Positions 1 through 7,086 of a DNA stretch of 12,474 nt are shown here, in pieces. Made by a program: the position numbers and the translations under genes. Below the pieces are notes generated by a model that was not told the origin of the DNA, ran no database searches, and was given only the letters and a program-made list of their open reading frames with translations. Source of the DNA: Phosphoribacter sp035448065 (lineage in GTDB: Bacteria; Actinomycetota; Actinomycetes; Actinomycetales; Dermatophilaceae); assembly GCA_035448065.1 (NCBI GenBank), contig DAOTIG010000104.1, positions 1-12,474 of the forward strand. Direction: 5' to 3'. Numbering within the stretch: position 1 is the first letter of the stretch; every line of letters begins with the position of its first letter.

Positions 1-85
1 GTCGGGAGGGGACGTCGGGAGGGGACGTCGGGAGGGGACGTCGGGAGGGGACGTCAGAGGTCAGGAGAGGACGTCAGGAGAGGAC
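1..85. repeat. 13-bp tandem repeat array, truncated by the window edge
   Basis: Four perfect copies of GTCGGGAGGGGAC lie at 1-13, 14-26, 27-39 and 40-52. They are followed by a 20-bp degenerate unit (53-72) and a variant GTCAGGAGAGGAC (73-85). Each junction creates the palindrome GACGTC (11-16, 24-29, 37-42, 50-55, 70-75, 83-88), and AGGACGTCCT at 81-90 is a 10-bp palindrome. The array begins at or before base 1, so its full copy number is unknown. It runs into the last codons and the stop of the ABC permease gene on the minus strand. Function unknown. A transcription-termination or protein-binding role is possible but not shown. Confidence 0.93.
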
Positions 86-910
86 GTCCTTGCGGCGGAA
101 GCCGAGGTAGGCGAGGGCGACGAAGAGGACGGCATACAGCGTCGACCACAGCACGCCGTGCCGCATCGCGGTCCAGTCGACCTGCGGGTTGAGCAGGTCG
201 AGCCAGGCGCGCTGGTAGTGCAGCGGCAGTCCGTTGCGCAGGTCGCCCAGCGCCTCGACCTGCCCGAGGATCGCCGAGATGATCGCGACGAGCACGGCCA
301 CGCCGACCGCCGCGAGCGGCGCGTCGGTGCGCACGCCGAAGAGGAAGGCGAGGGCCGCTACCTGCAGGACGGTGACGAGGACGTATGCCGCCGCCACCGC
401 CAGCCGCGGCGCCATGTCGCTCCACCCGATCACTCCCCCAGCGGGATTGGTGAAGGCGTCCCAGCCGTAGGCGATGCCTCCGACGAGGACGGACCAGCCG
501 ACGTAGAGCAGCACGGCGACAGTGATCGAGGCGACCGCGACGGCGAGCTTGCTCGTGAGCAGCCGCGCACGGGGCACCGGGGCGAGCAGCAGGTAGCGCA
601 AGGTCGACCAGGACGCCTCACTCGGCACCGCATCTCCGGCGAAGAGCGCGGCGATGACGACGAGGAGGAAGTCGGCGGCCGACATGAGCGCGAAGACGGT
701 GAAGTTGGCGCTGCCCTCCTGGGCGAAGTCCGAGATGCGCGTCCCGGTGGGCGGACCGCTCGACCGGCCGATGGCGAAGGCCGCGACGAGCACGAGCGGC
801 AGCGCGAGCAGCAGGCCGAAGGACCAGGCCGTGCGGCGCCGCCCGAGCTGACGACGCAGCTCGGTGCCGAACGACAGCCTCGACCGGGTATGCCGCGTGG
901 TCGCCGTCAT
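74..910 (-). CDS. ABC-2 type transporter permease (partner of the hydrolase-ATPase fusion)
   Basis: A 278-aa integral membrane protein, the channel-forming half of an ABC-2-type exporter. About six hydrophobic segments are visible near residues 29-47, 68-91, 121-146, 169-192, 196-217 and 251-271, behind an Arg-rich cytoplasmic N-terminus. The stretch around residues 91-121 (GDAVPSEASWSTLRYLLLAP, then a K after the helix start) resembles the conserved cytoplasmic loop of ABC-2 permeases, where LR-LL-P-R precedes a lysine. The ATG at 908-910 overlaps the TGA of the upstream fusion gene by 4 bp (ATGA), so the two are translationally coupled and almost certainly one transporter. The final codons (DVLS, stop) fall inside the 13-bp tandem array. 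Substrate unknown. Confidence 0.9.
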   Translation of the reverse strand: MTATTRHTRSRLSFGTELRRQLGRRRTAWSFGLLLALPLVLVAAFAIGRSSGPPTGTRISDFAQEGSANFTVFALMSAADFLLVVIAALFAGDAVPSEASWSTLRYLLLAPVPRARLLTSKLAVAVASITVAVLLYVGWSVLVGGIAYGWDAFTNPAGGVIGWSDMAPRLAVAAAYVLVTVLQVAALAFLFGVRTDAPLAAVGVAVLVAIISAILGQVEALGDLRNGLPLHYQRAWLDLLNPQVDWTAMRHGVLWSTLYAVLFVALAYLGFRRKDVLS

Positions 911-3846
911 CTCGCCCGCACCTGACGCAGTCGCTCGGTCACCGAATCCCCTTCTTGTGCACCGTCGTTCGACGACTCGCGGCCGGCGGAGGCATCGGCG
1001 ATCACACCGAGGAAGACCTCCTCGAGGTGCTTGCGGCTGCTCACACCGACGATGTCCGCACCCACCTCGGTGAGCGCGCGGACGACGTCGGCACGCGGCA
1101 TACCGGCGGTGACGACGAGCCGTGGATCCGCCTCGTCGTCGACGACCTCGACATCGAGAATGCCTGGGACAGAGCGCAATCGCTCAGCCACCGTCGTCAC
1201 CTCGGCCACCGCGGTCGTCGGCGCGAGCTCGACGACCGTCGTATCGGAGGAGTCGACCAGGTCCGCGACCCGGCCGGTCGTGACGACCCGACCCGCGTGC
1301 ATGACGACGACGTGCGAGCAGGTCTGCTCGACCTCGGCGAGCAGGTGGCTCGACACGACGACCGTGCGGCCGGCGGCGGCATACCGCTGCAGGATCGGGC
1401 GCATCGCGGCGATCTGCGGGGGGTCCAGGCCGTTCGTGGGCTCGTCGAGGACGAGCAGGTCGGGCAGGCCGAGCATCGCCTGGGCGATGCCGAGTCGCTG
1501 CTTCATGCCGTGGCTGTAGGAGCGGACCGGCCGGTCGATGGCGCCACCGAGAGCGGCAACGTCGAGCGCCTCGGCGAGGTGGGCGTCGGCCTCGTCGCGG
1601 CCGGTCGCGGCCCAATAGGCGCGCAGGTTCTCGAGGCCGGTGAGGTGTGGCAGGAAGCCCGGTCCCTCGATGAGCGCGCCGACGTCGGCGAGGGCGTCGG
1701 CCCCGGGGTGCACCGGTCGCCCGGCGAGATAGGCCGCCCCGGCGTCGGGGGCGATGAGGCCCATGACCATCCGCAAGGTCGTCGTCTTGCCGGCGCCGTT
1801 GGGGCCGAGCAACCCGACGACCTGGCCGCGCTCGGCCCGCCACGACACGTCGTCGACCGCCCGGTGCCCGTCGGCGTAGGTCTTGACCAGCCCGTCGACG
1901 ACGAGCGGGATGTCGGCGAGGTCGGGGCGGGTCGGCAGCCGACGCTGCCTTCGTCGACGCCACAGCGCCCAACCGGTGACGAGCAGCAGGAGCACTGCGA
2001 TGGCCGAGGCGACCCCGATCGACTCGGTGTCGAGGTCGCTCGCGCCGGAGATCCGCGTCGATGCCACGACGGGCAGCACGAGCGGCCCGGCCGGCTCGAT
2101 CTGGTCGAGACGGGCGGTGCGCGGCGCGGCATACAGGATGTCGGTAGACGTGATGAGAACCCTTGCGCGCGAGCCGGATTCGAAGGTCCAGGTTCCTGGC
2201 GCGAGGGCCATGTCGACCTGGGTGGGGACCCCGGGTTGCACCGCGACCCGGACGGGTGCGACGAGCCGGCGCGGCAGGGTCGGCTGGGTGCCCTCGGTGG
2301 CCTGCCAGAGGCTGACGAAGAGGGTCACCTGCTCGGCGCTCGAGGTGACCGTGAGGCTGATCCGCGGTGGGCCGACGACCTCGACCCGCTCCGTGAAGGG
2401 CACCGTGTCGAGCGCGACCGACTGCCCCGGCAGTGCCGCGAGCTGGTATGCCGCGCCGCCGCCCGAGCCGGGCAGACCGACCGCGGTCACCGAGGCGGGC
2501 TGACCACCCGGTGGGGTGAGCAGCGGAAGCGCGGCCGACGTGGCGAAGGGGGCGCGGACGACGGACGGCGGGGCGGGCGACGCGGCATACAGGGGCGCGA
2601 CGGTCTGCCGGCGGGGAAGCGGTGCGGCGTAAGCGAATTCGGGGGTGCTGCCGAGCCCCGTGGCGGGCGCGCTGCCGTCGACCGGCAGGTGCTCGGCGAG
2701 CCAGCGGTCGATCGCGGCGGTGTCGAGCTCAGCGGTGCTGCTGGCGCCGTCATGACCGCCGTCGATCCAGCGGCGCGCGACCGGGACACCACGGGAGGCG
2801 AGGGAGGCGGAGGTGGACTCGGCGTGCTCGATCCCGAAGAGGGTGTCGGTCATCCCTTGCACGAGCAAGGTCGGCGCGCGCAGTCCGGGAAGCAGGGGGC
2901 GGGGGCTGTGCGCGCGGAGCAGCGTGAGCAGCTCAGGGCTCGGCGTGCCGGTCTCGGCGGCGGCGAGGAAGAGCCGGCAGACGGTGCGGTCGAAGCGGCC
3001 GCACAGGGCGCCGGGGCCGGCCTGGCGGCTCGGCGGCTCGGGGGCCGTGACATCGGTCTGGCGCGGCGTGGCCGACGGGGTCGAGGAGCCCGGGACGCCG
3101 GTGGCGCCGGTGAGCCCGGGGAGCGCCGTGCCGCCGAGGAAGCGGCTGGCCCACAGGGCTTTGAACGGGCCGGGTGAGTCCGGCGGCACGTCGGCGCGGT
3201 TGGGGAAGAAGGCCTCGGCGAGATCGTGCCAGGTGAGGCCCGCGACGACGGTGTCGATGCGGGGGTCGGTCGCACCGAGCATGAGGGCGAGCGCCCCGCC
3301 GTAGGAGATGCCGAGCACGCCGACCCGGGGGTCGCCGGCGTCGGTGCGGGCGACCTCGGGCCGACGGGCGAGCAGGTCGACGAGAGCGCGCGCGTCGGCG
3401 ATCTCGAAGTCCGGGTCGTCGAGGTGGATCCGACCGCCGGACAGTCCGAAGCCGCGCGCGGTGTACCCGAGCACGACGTAGCCCGCGGCGGCGAGCTCGC
3501 GGGCCCGACCGTCGAGGTCGGCGCGGCTGCCGCCGAAGCCGTGGGCGAGCAGGACGGCCGGGCGCGGGGCTGCCGGCGCTGCGGGGCCGACTGCCGAGCC
3601 GGGTGGCGCCGCGGCCGGCCGCGGCAGGTAGAGCATCGCGTCGAGGGTGACGGCACTGCCGTCCGGCTCTGGGCCGACCGGCACGCGGACCGCCTCAGTG
3701 CCGATGTCGTATGCCGCGGGCGCGGCGACCAGGGGCGTGCGGGCCGTGGCGGTGGCCGGCGAGGCCGGGGGGGTCGCTCCGAGGACGACGACGGCGGCGA
3801 GCGTTGCGAGCACCCGTCGGAGGGCTCGGGCGGCGCGCACTGGCAT
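907..3846 (-). CDS. Secreted S15/CocE-type alpha/beta hydrolase fused through one TM helix to an ABC exporter ATPase
   Basis: A 979-aa two-function protein. Residues 1-35 look like a signal peptide (basic MPVRAARALRR, hydrophobic core, TATA before the mature part). Residues about 98-390 are an alpha/beta hydrolase: HGFGG oxyanion region, nucleophile Ser181 in GISYGG, probable acid Asp334 (QGMTD) and His365 (GGHDG). A beta-rich domain resembling the C-terminal domain of X-Pro dipeptidyl peptidase/CocE enzymes spans about 455-590. A single TM helix (about 609-629) is followed by RRRRQRR, so what follows should be cytoplasmic. Residues about 645-960 are an ABC ATPase of the CcmA/BcrA type: Walker A GPNGAGKT 681-688, signature SHGMKQ 778-783, Walker B LVLDEP with Asp801-Glu802, switch His833. 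The start at 3846 has an AGGG upstream and begins the signal peptide. An in-frame GTG start at 3978 would only add 44 residues encoded by the 19-bp repeats. Two Cys, at 282 and 290, lie in the outer domain. Substrate unknown. Confidence 0.9.
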   Translation of the reverse strand: MPVRAARALRRVLATLAAVVVLGATPPASPATATARTPLVAAPAAYDIGTEAVRVPVGPEPDGSAVTLDAMLYLPRPAAAPPGSAVGPAAPAAPRPAVLLAHGFGGSRADLDGRARELAAAGYVVLGYTARGFGLSGGRIHLDDPDFEIADARALVDLLARRPEVARTDAGDPRVGVLGISYGGALALMLGATDPRIDTVVAGLTWHDLAEAFFPNRADVPPDSPGPFKALWASRFLGGTALPGLTGATGVPGSSTPSATPRQTDVTAPEPPSRQAGPGALCGRFDRTVCRLFLAAAETGTPSPELLTLLRAHSPRPLLPGLRAPTLLVQGMTDTLFGIEHAESTSASLASRGVPVARRWIDGGHDGASSTAELDTAAIDRWLAEHLPVDGSAPATGLGSTPEFAYAAPLPRRQTVAPLYAASPAPPSVVRAPFATSAALPLLTPPGGQPASVTAVGLPGSGGGAAYQLAALPGQSVALDTVPFTERVEVVGPPRISLTVTSSAEQVTLFVSLWQATEGTQPTLPRRLVAPVRVAVQPGVPTQVDMALAPGTWTFESGSRARVLITSTDILYAAPRTARLDQIEPAGPLVLPVVASTRISGASDLDTESIGVASAIAVLLLLVTGWALWRRRRQRRLPTRPDLADIPLVVDGLVKTYADGHRAVDDVSWRAERGQVVGLLGPNGAGKTTTLRMVMGLIAPDAGAAYLAGRPVHPGADALADVGALIEGPGFLPHLTGLENLRAYWAATGRDEADAHLAEALDVAALGGAIDRPVRSYSHGMKQRLGIAQAMLGLPDLLVLDEPTNGLDPPQIAAMRPILQRYAAAGRTVVVSSHLLAEVEQTCSHVVVMHAGRVVTTGRVADLVDSSDTTVVELAPTTAVAEVTTVAERLRSVPGILDVEVVDDEADPRLVVTAGMPRADVVRALTEVGADIVGVSSRKHLEEVFLGVIADASAGRESSNDGAQEGDSVTERLRQVRAR

Positions 3847-3870
3847 GACTGACCCTAACCCCGGTCGCCT

Positions 3871-4010
3871 ATCACGCCGAGCGGACCATCGCACGCCGAG
3901 TGGACCATCGCACGCCGAGTGGACCATCGCACGCCGAGCGGACCACCGCACGCCGAGTGAACATCGCACGCCGAGCACGCGGCATACCGGAGCAGGCGCG
4001 ACACGCCGAG
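3871..4010. repeat. 19-bp intergenic tandem array, unit CACGCCGAGTGGACCATCG
   Basis: The 9-mer CACGCCGAG starts at 3873, 3892, 3911, 3930, 3949 and 3967, a spacing of 19, 19, 19, 19 and 18. An outlying copy starts at 4002. The spacer is TGGACCATCG or CGGACCATCG with minor changes. The array occupies the leader between the DUF4265-like gene and the hydrolase-ATPase operon. It is open in frame, so gene finders may translate it as repeats of LGVRWSARR and MVHSACDG upstream of the true start. A single further CACGCCGAG lies at 7021-7029, again upstream of a minus-strand gene. Role unknown: promoter-proximal operator, transcript structure and selfish repeat are all open. Confidence 0.93.
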
Positions 4011-4060
4011 CGTTGCCGCAAAGATGCCCAGGGAGGCGGTTAGTCCAAGACCAAGGAGGG

Positions 4061-4588
4061 TCAGACGGCGTGCCAGTCGGGGGTGACCGAGCCCTCGACG
4101 ACCCGCCACATGCCGTTGGAGCGGCCGACGTCGAGCTGCGCCTTGAGCTTGACCAGGTCGGTGCCCGGCGCGACGTCGATGACGATCACCTCGTGCTGCG
4201 GCTCGGCATAGACGCCGAGCCCACCGCCGAGCGAGGCGAGGAAGCCCTGCGCGCCCTCGATGTCACCGGCGTCCCAGCCGCGCGAGGGCGGCAGCACCCG
4301 CAGCGTCTGGTGACCGCTCGGGTGCACGCGCTCGCCGGCCCACAGCACCCCGTCGGCATCGGCCGTGGCCTCGACGACGTCGCCGAGGGCGAGGCCGTCG
4401 GCGAAGTAGGGCGCGTTGGCGATCTGGTAGCGGCCGGTGCCGAAGTCGAGAGCCCACAGACCCTCACTGGCCACCGGCGGCCATCCGGAGCCGTCGTCGG
4501 GAGTGGCCACCCGGACCCGGACGTAATCGAGGGGCTGGGCCAGCTGGTCCAGGGGCGAGGAGACGGCAACGGTCGACATGCGCTCCAT
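4061..4588 (-). CDS. DUF4265-like protein
   Basis: A 175-aa soluble protein with no signal peptide or membrane segment. The region WPPVASEGLWALDFGTGRY, then NAPYFADGLALGDVVEA, a central PSGHQTLRV and a C-terminal strand VIVIDVAPGTDL followed by a helix (about residues 35-160) match my memory of the DUF4265 family. That family has no established function. The start is uncertain: the N-terminus reads MERM, and GGAG inside the first codons lies close before the second ATG (at 4579), so 172 aa is possible. It stands alone, 120 bp after the kinase-like gene and 214 bp before the fusion gene, with hairpins in the upstream gap. The family assignment rests on sequence memory, not on a search. Confidence 0.75.
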   Translation of the reverse strand: MERMSTVAVSSPLDQLAQPLDYVRVRVATPDDGSGWPPVASEGLWALDFGTGRYQIANAPYFADGLALGDVVEATADADGVLWAGERVHPSGHQTLRVLPPSRGWDAGDIEGAQGFLASLGGGLGVYAEPQHEVIVIDVAPGTDLVKLKAQLDVGRSNGMWRVVEGSVTPDWHAV

Positions 4589-4592
4589 GATG

Positions 4593-4629
4593 ACGGCAAA
4601 TCCGCCGTGCGCACAGGTCCGACAGGACC
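4593..4629. other. Two small inverted repeats in the 120-bp gap upstream of the DUF4265-like gene
   Basis: ACGGC (4593-4597) and GCCGT (4604-4608) form a 5-bp stem with a 6-nt loop. GGTCC (4616-4620) and GGACC (4625-4629) form a second 5-bp stem with a 4-nt loop. They lie between the stop of the kinase-like gene (4709) and the start at 4588, both read on the minus strand. They could terminate the upstream transcript or control the downstream gene. Neither is followed by a T tract, and stems this short are common in GC-rich DNA, so the call is weak. Confidence 0.25.
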
Positions 4630-4708
4630 GGGGGGTGATCGTCCGAACGGCCGCAGATTGCTGGTCGGTCGGGGGGTCCCGGCGCAGGTACAGACCGGGA
4701 AGAATCGG

Positions 4709-5670
4709 TCAGGTCGAGACCCCGCCTGTCCCCCCGAGCAGGCGGGTTCTCGGCTTTCCGGGGTCGATCTGCCGGGCCAGGACGACGGCGCCGGCGACCG
4801 GCTCCTCCTCGAGCACCCGCACGTCCTGCGCACCCGCGTCCGTGAGCCCGACCCGGACGGCCGCGGCATACTGCGCGATCCGGGTGTGCAGCCCGCCGCA
4901 GAGCAGCACCGGACCGCTCATCTCGAGGCGCGTCGCGACGGTGCGCCACAGCCCTACGACGTCGCCGACCGCCTCGCCGACCAGCGCGGCCGCCGCCGCA
5001 TCGTGCTCGGCGAGCGCGACGAGCGTGCCGCCGAGCCGGCCCCAGCGCTCGCGGTCGACCCCGTCGCCGTCGTAGAACGCGCCGATGAGATCGAGCGGGC
5101 GGGTCACGCGGCCGTGTGCGAGGGTCGCCCGACCGATCGCGTCGACCGGCTCGCCGAGGTCGGCCCGCCGGAGGGTATGCCGCACGGCCATCCGCCCGAG
5201 CCAGTAGCCACTGCCCTCGTCGCCGAGCAGGTGCCCCCAGCCGCCCGCCCGCACCGTGGTGCCGTCGGGACCGACCCCGATGGCCACCGACCCGGTGCCG
5301 GCGATGATCGCGATCCCGCTCGGCAGCCCGGCAGCCGGCAGCAGCAGCGACGTGTCGTGCCCGACCGCGACCGTCGCCCCCGGAAGGCCTCCCGCACGAG
5401 TGCGGCGACCGGCTCCTGGGTGGCCGGGGTGTCCGCGCCAGCCGCCCCGGCATAGACCGCCTCGACCCCGCTGTCACCAGCCCCGACACCAGCCCCACCA
5501 CCAACCCCGAGCGCAACGGCGATGTCCCGCAACGCGGTTCGCGCCTCGTCCCGCGATACCGACTGCAGATTGGCGCTGCCCGCGACCGCCTCGCCGACGA
5601 CGACGCCGTCGCGCACCCGCCGCCCGGCCGTCTTCGACCCGCCGATGTCGAGCCCGACGACGTCGCTCAC
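4709..5670 (-). pseudogene. Frameshifted BadF/BadG-type N-acetylglucosamine kinase-like gene
   Basis: Two overlapping frames together encode one ASKHA-fold sugar kinase of about 320 aa. The first frame, from a GTG at 5668-5670 with GGAG at 5679-5682, carries phosphate motif 1 (GLDIGGSKT) and runs in family-like sequence to REAF. The second frame supplies the continuation: GATVAVGHDTS, then IIAGTGS (phosphate motif 2), GGWGHLLGDEGSGYWLG (a block typical of this family) and a later GPVLLCGGLHT adenosine-site loop. The frames switch at about 5377-5386, where the plus strand reads CCCCCGG. Adding one base there restores a single frame. Without it, translation stops at 5104 after 188 aa, losing the catalytic C-terminal half. 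It follows the ATP-grasp gene by 34 bp. It may be a genuine pseudogene or a homopolymer sequencing error. The substrate (GlcNAc or similar) is inferred from the family. Confidence 0.85.
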
Positions 5671-5704
5671 GGGCCGGCTCCACCGGCCAGCCGCAGCGGG
5701 CGCA

Positions 5705-6982
5705 TCAGTCGTCGAGCAGGCCGAGGCCGCGCAGCCGGGCGCTCTCGTCGACGACCCAGAGGTCGACCAGCCCGTGGAAGTGGTCGAGGAAGTGGTCGTG
5801 CTCGTGGGCCGGATAGGTGGCGCGCACGGTCTCCTTGAGCAGCCGGTCGAAGTCGGTCGAGGTGACCCAGTCGAGGACCTGCTCGGGCAGGTGCCTCAGG
5901 TGCTCGTCGCACCACTGCCAATAGCGCTCGGTGTCGAAGTGCTCGTCGGCGAGCTCGAGGTAGGCCGCGAGCTTCTCGTCGTAGCTGCGGTCGGGGTCGT
6001 CGGCGATCGCGAAGTAGCGGTCGGTGTGCAGGTCGACGCTCGCCCGCCGCCCGGTGACCAGGCAGTAGGCCGACCAGCGCACGAGCGCGGTGATCGCCCA
6101 GGGGAAGTAGTAGTGCAGCGAGGTCACCGCGACGTCGGGGCAGGCGTTCGCGTAGTCGATCGGGTGGACGTCGTCGCCCTTGACGAGCATCTCGGCCGAG
6201 TTGAACTCCCAGCCGAAGAAGGCGTTGACGATGCGGCTGATCGCGACCGCCTGCTGGCCGGCCGACGGCGAGAGGAAGTCGTGCGACACGGCATACCGGC
6301 TGTGCATCGGCTTGTCCGGCTGGAAGTCCATGACCATCGTCTCGGGCCCGATCGACAGCGCGCGCGCGAACTTGTCGTAGGGCACCGTCGCCTGCAGGTG
6401 CATGAGCATCTCGCCGGACTCGTCGTAGGCGCGGTGCAGCTGATCGACGGTGTCGATCCGGCTCACCCCGCGCCACCCACCGCCGTCGAAGGGCTTCATG
6501 TAGAGCGGGTAGCCGAGGTCGGCGGCGATCGCCTCGAGGTCGAAGGCCTGGTTGTACTTGGCGGACGTGTAGGCCCAGCGGACGTTGTCGACCGGGTTCT
6601 TGTAGGGCACCAGAACGGTGCGCGGCACCTTGAGCCCGAGCCGCAGCATCGCGCAGTAGGCGCTGTGCTTCTCCATCGCCTGGAAGGTGAAGGGGCTGTT
6701 GAGCAGGTAGGTGCCGTTGACGAGCGCGGCCTTCTTGAGCCACTCACGCGGGTGGTAGTACCAGTAGGCGAGCCGGTCGATGACGAGCTCGGTGCGCACC
6801 GGGTCGGTGAGGTCGAAGGGCTCGATGGTGAGCCGCTCGCTGGTGAGCTCGTGGGTGGTGCCGCCCGCGCGGATCGGCCCGACCCGCCGCAGGATCGCCT
6901 CGAACGCCTGCGGCCAGTCCTCCTCGGCACCGAGCAGCAGGCCGATGAGATGGCGGCGGTGATCGGTGGCGATCTGGCTCAC
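5705..6982 (-). CDS. ATP-grasp superfamily ligase-like protein
   Basis: A 425-aa soluble protein. I prefer the GTG at 6980-6982 because a perfect AGGAG (6990-6994) sits 7 nt upstream. An in-frame ATG at 7013-7015 would add 11 residues but has no good ribosome site. The YMKPFDGGGWRGV block (about residues 161-173) resembles the ATP-binding lysine and glycine-rich loop of ATP-grasp enzymes. EFNSAEML (259-266) and PIDYANACPDV (about 274-284, with Asp276 and Asn279) resemble the Mg-ligand strand. The N-terminal 120 residues and the helical C-terminal 130 residues are not recognisable to me. ATP-grasp enzymes usually join a carboxylate to an amine or thiol through an acyl phosphate. The substrate here is unknown. 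It is probably first in an operon with the kinase-like gene. Confidence 0.82.
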   Translation of the reverse strand: MSQIATDHRRHLIGLLLGAEEDWPQAFEAILRRVGPIRAGGTTHELTSERLTIEPFDLTDPVRTELVIDRLAYWYYHPREWLKKAALVNGTYLLNSPFTFQAMEKHSAYCAMLRLGLKVPRTVLVPYKNPVDNVRWAYTSAKYNQAFDLEAIAADLGYPLYMKPFDGGGWRGVSRIDTVDQLHRAYDESGEMLMHLQATVPYDKFARALSIGPETMVMDFQPDKPMHSRYAVSHDFLSPSAGQQAVAISRIVNAFFGWEFNSAEMLVKGDDVHPIDYANACPDVAVTSLHYYFPWAITALVRWSAYCLVTGRRASVDLHTDRYFAIADDPDRSYDEKLAAYLELADEHFDTERYWQWCDEHLRHLPEQVLDWVTSTDFDRLLKETVRATYPAHEHDHFLDHFHGLVDLWVVDESARLRGLGLLDD

Positions 6983-6989
6983 GGGTGAG

Positions 6990-6994
6990 CTCCT
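6990..6994 (-). promoter_or_regulatory. Strong Shine-Dalgarno (AGGAG) deciding the GTG start of the ATP-grasp gene
   Basis: The minus strand reads AGGAG, 7 nt before the GTG at 6980-6982. This is the best ribosome site in the vicinity and lies inside the 11-codon extension from the ATG at 7015, which argues that the extension is not translated. Confidence 0.7.
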
Positions 6995-7036
6995 CTCGGC
7001 GTCGAGTGTCGTCATCCTGGCACGCCGAGACGCCAG

Positions 7037-7042
7037 AGGGTA
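7037..7042 (-). promoter_or_regulatory. Possible -10 element (TACCCT) for the ATP-grasp gene
   Basis: On the minus strand TACCCT fits the loose actinobacterial TANNNT pattern, about 50 bp upstream of the preferred GTG. No convincing -35 hexamer is seen. It overlaps a copy of the over-represented CGGCATAC octamer, so the match may come from that motif and not from a promoter. Confidence 0.2.
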
Positions 7043-7052
7043 TGCCGCCGCC

Positions 7053-7071
7053 CCGCCTGTCGTTCAGGCGG
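7053..7071 (-). terminator. Candidate hairpin terminator of the second ABC exporter operon
   Basis: CCGCCTG (7053-7059) and CAGGCGG (7065-7071) form a perfect 7-bp stem with a 5-nt loop, starting 16 bp beyond the permease stop at 7087. There is no T tract, as is common in high-GC actinobacteria. Its position at the end of one transcription unit and before the next supports termination. Confidence 0.5.
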
Positions 7072-7086
7072 CGTTCACGTGGTTGG

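Noticed and set aside
955..3177. A 740-residue open frame on the plus strand opposite the fusion gene
   Set aside because: It is rich in Arg, Gly, Asp and Glu with no domain. It is the usual antisense open frame produced by extreme third-position GC in the real minus-strand gene.
3847..3978. A 44-residue N-terminal extension of the fusion protein
   Set aside because: It is encoded by the tandem repeats, and a proper signal peptide begins at the ATG at 3846.
3871..4010. CRISPR array
   Set aside because: The repeats are contiguous 19-bp units with no unique spacers of 30 bp or so, and no cas gene is present.
3855..4109. An 84-residue minus-strand frame with one hydrophobic stretch
   Set aside because: Its start lies inside the DUF4265-like gene, and its second half is translated 19-bp repeat. 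A real small membrane protein cannot be excluded but nothing supports it.
5377..5386. Programmed -1 frameshift in the kinase-like gene
   Set aside because: The in-frame codons at the switch (TTC CGG GGG) do not form a slippery X-XXY-YYZ site in which both tRNAs could re-pair, and such kinases are not known to be made this way.
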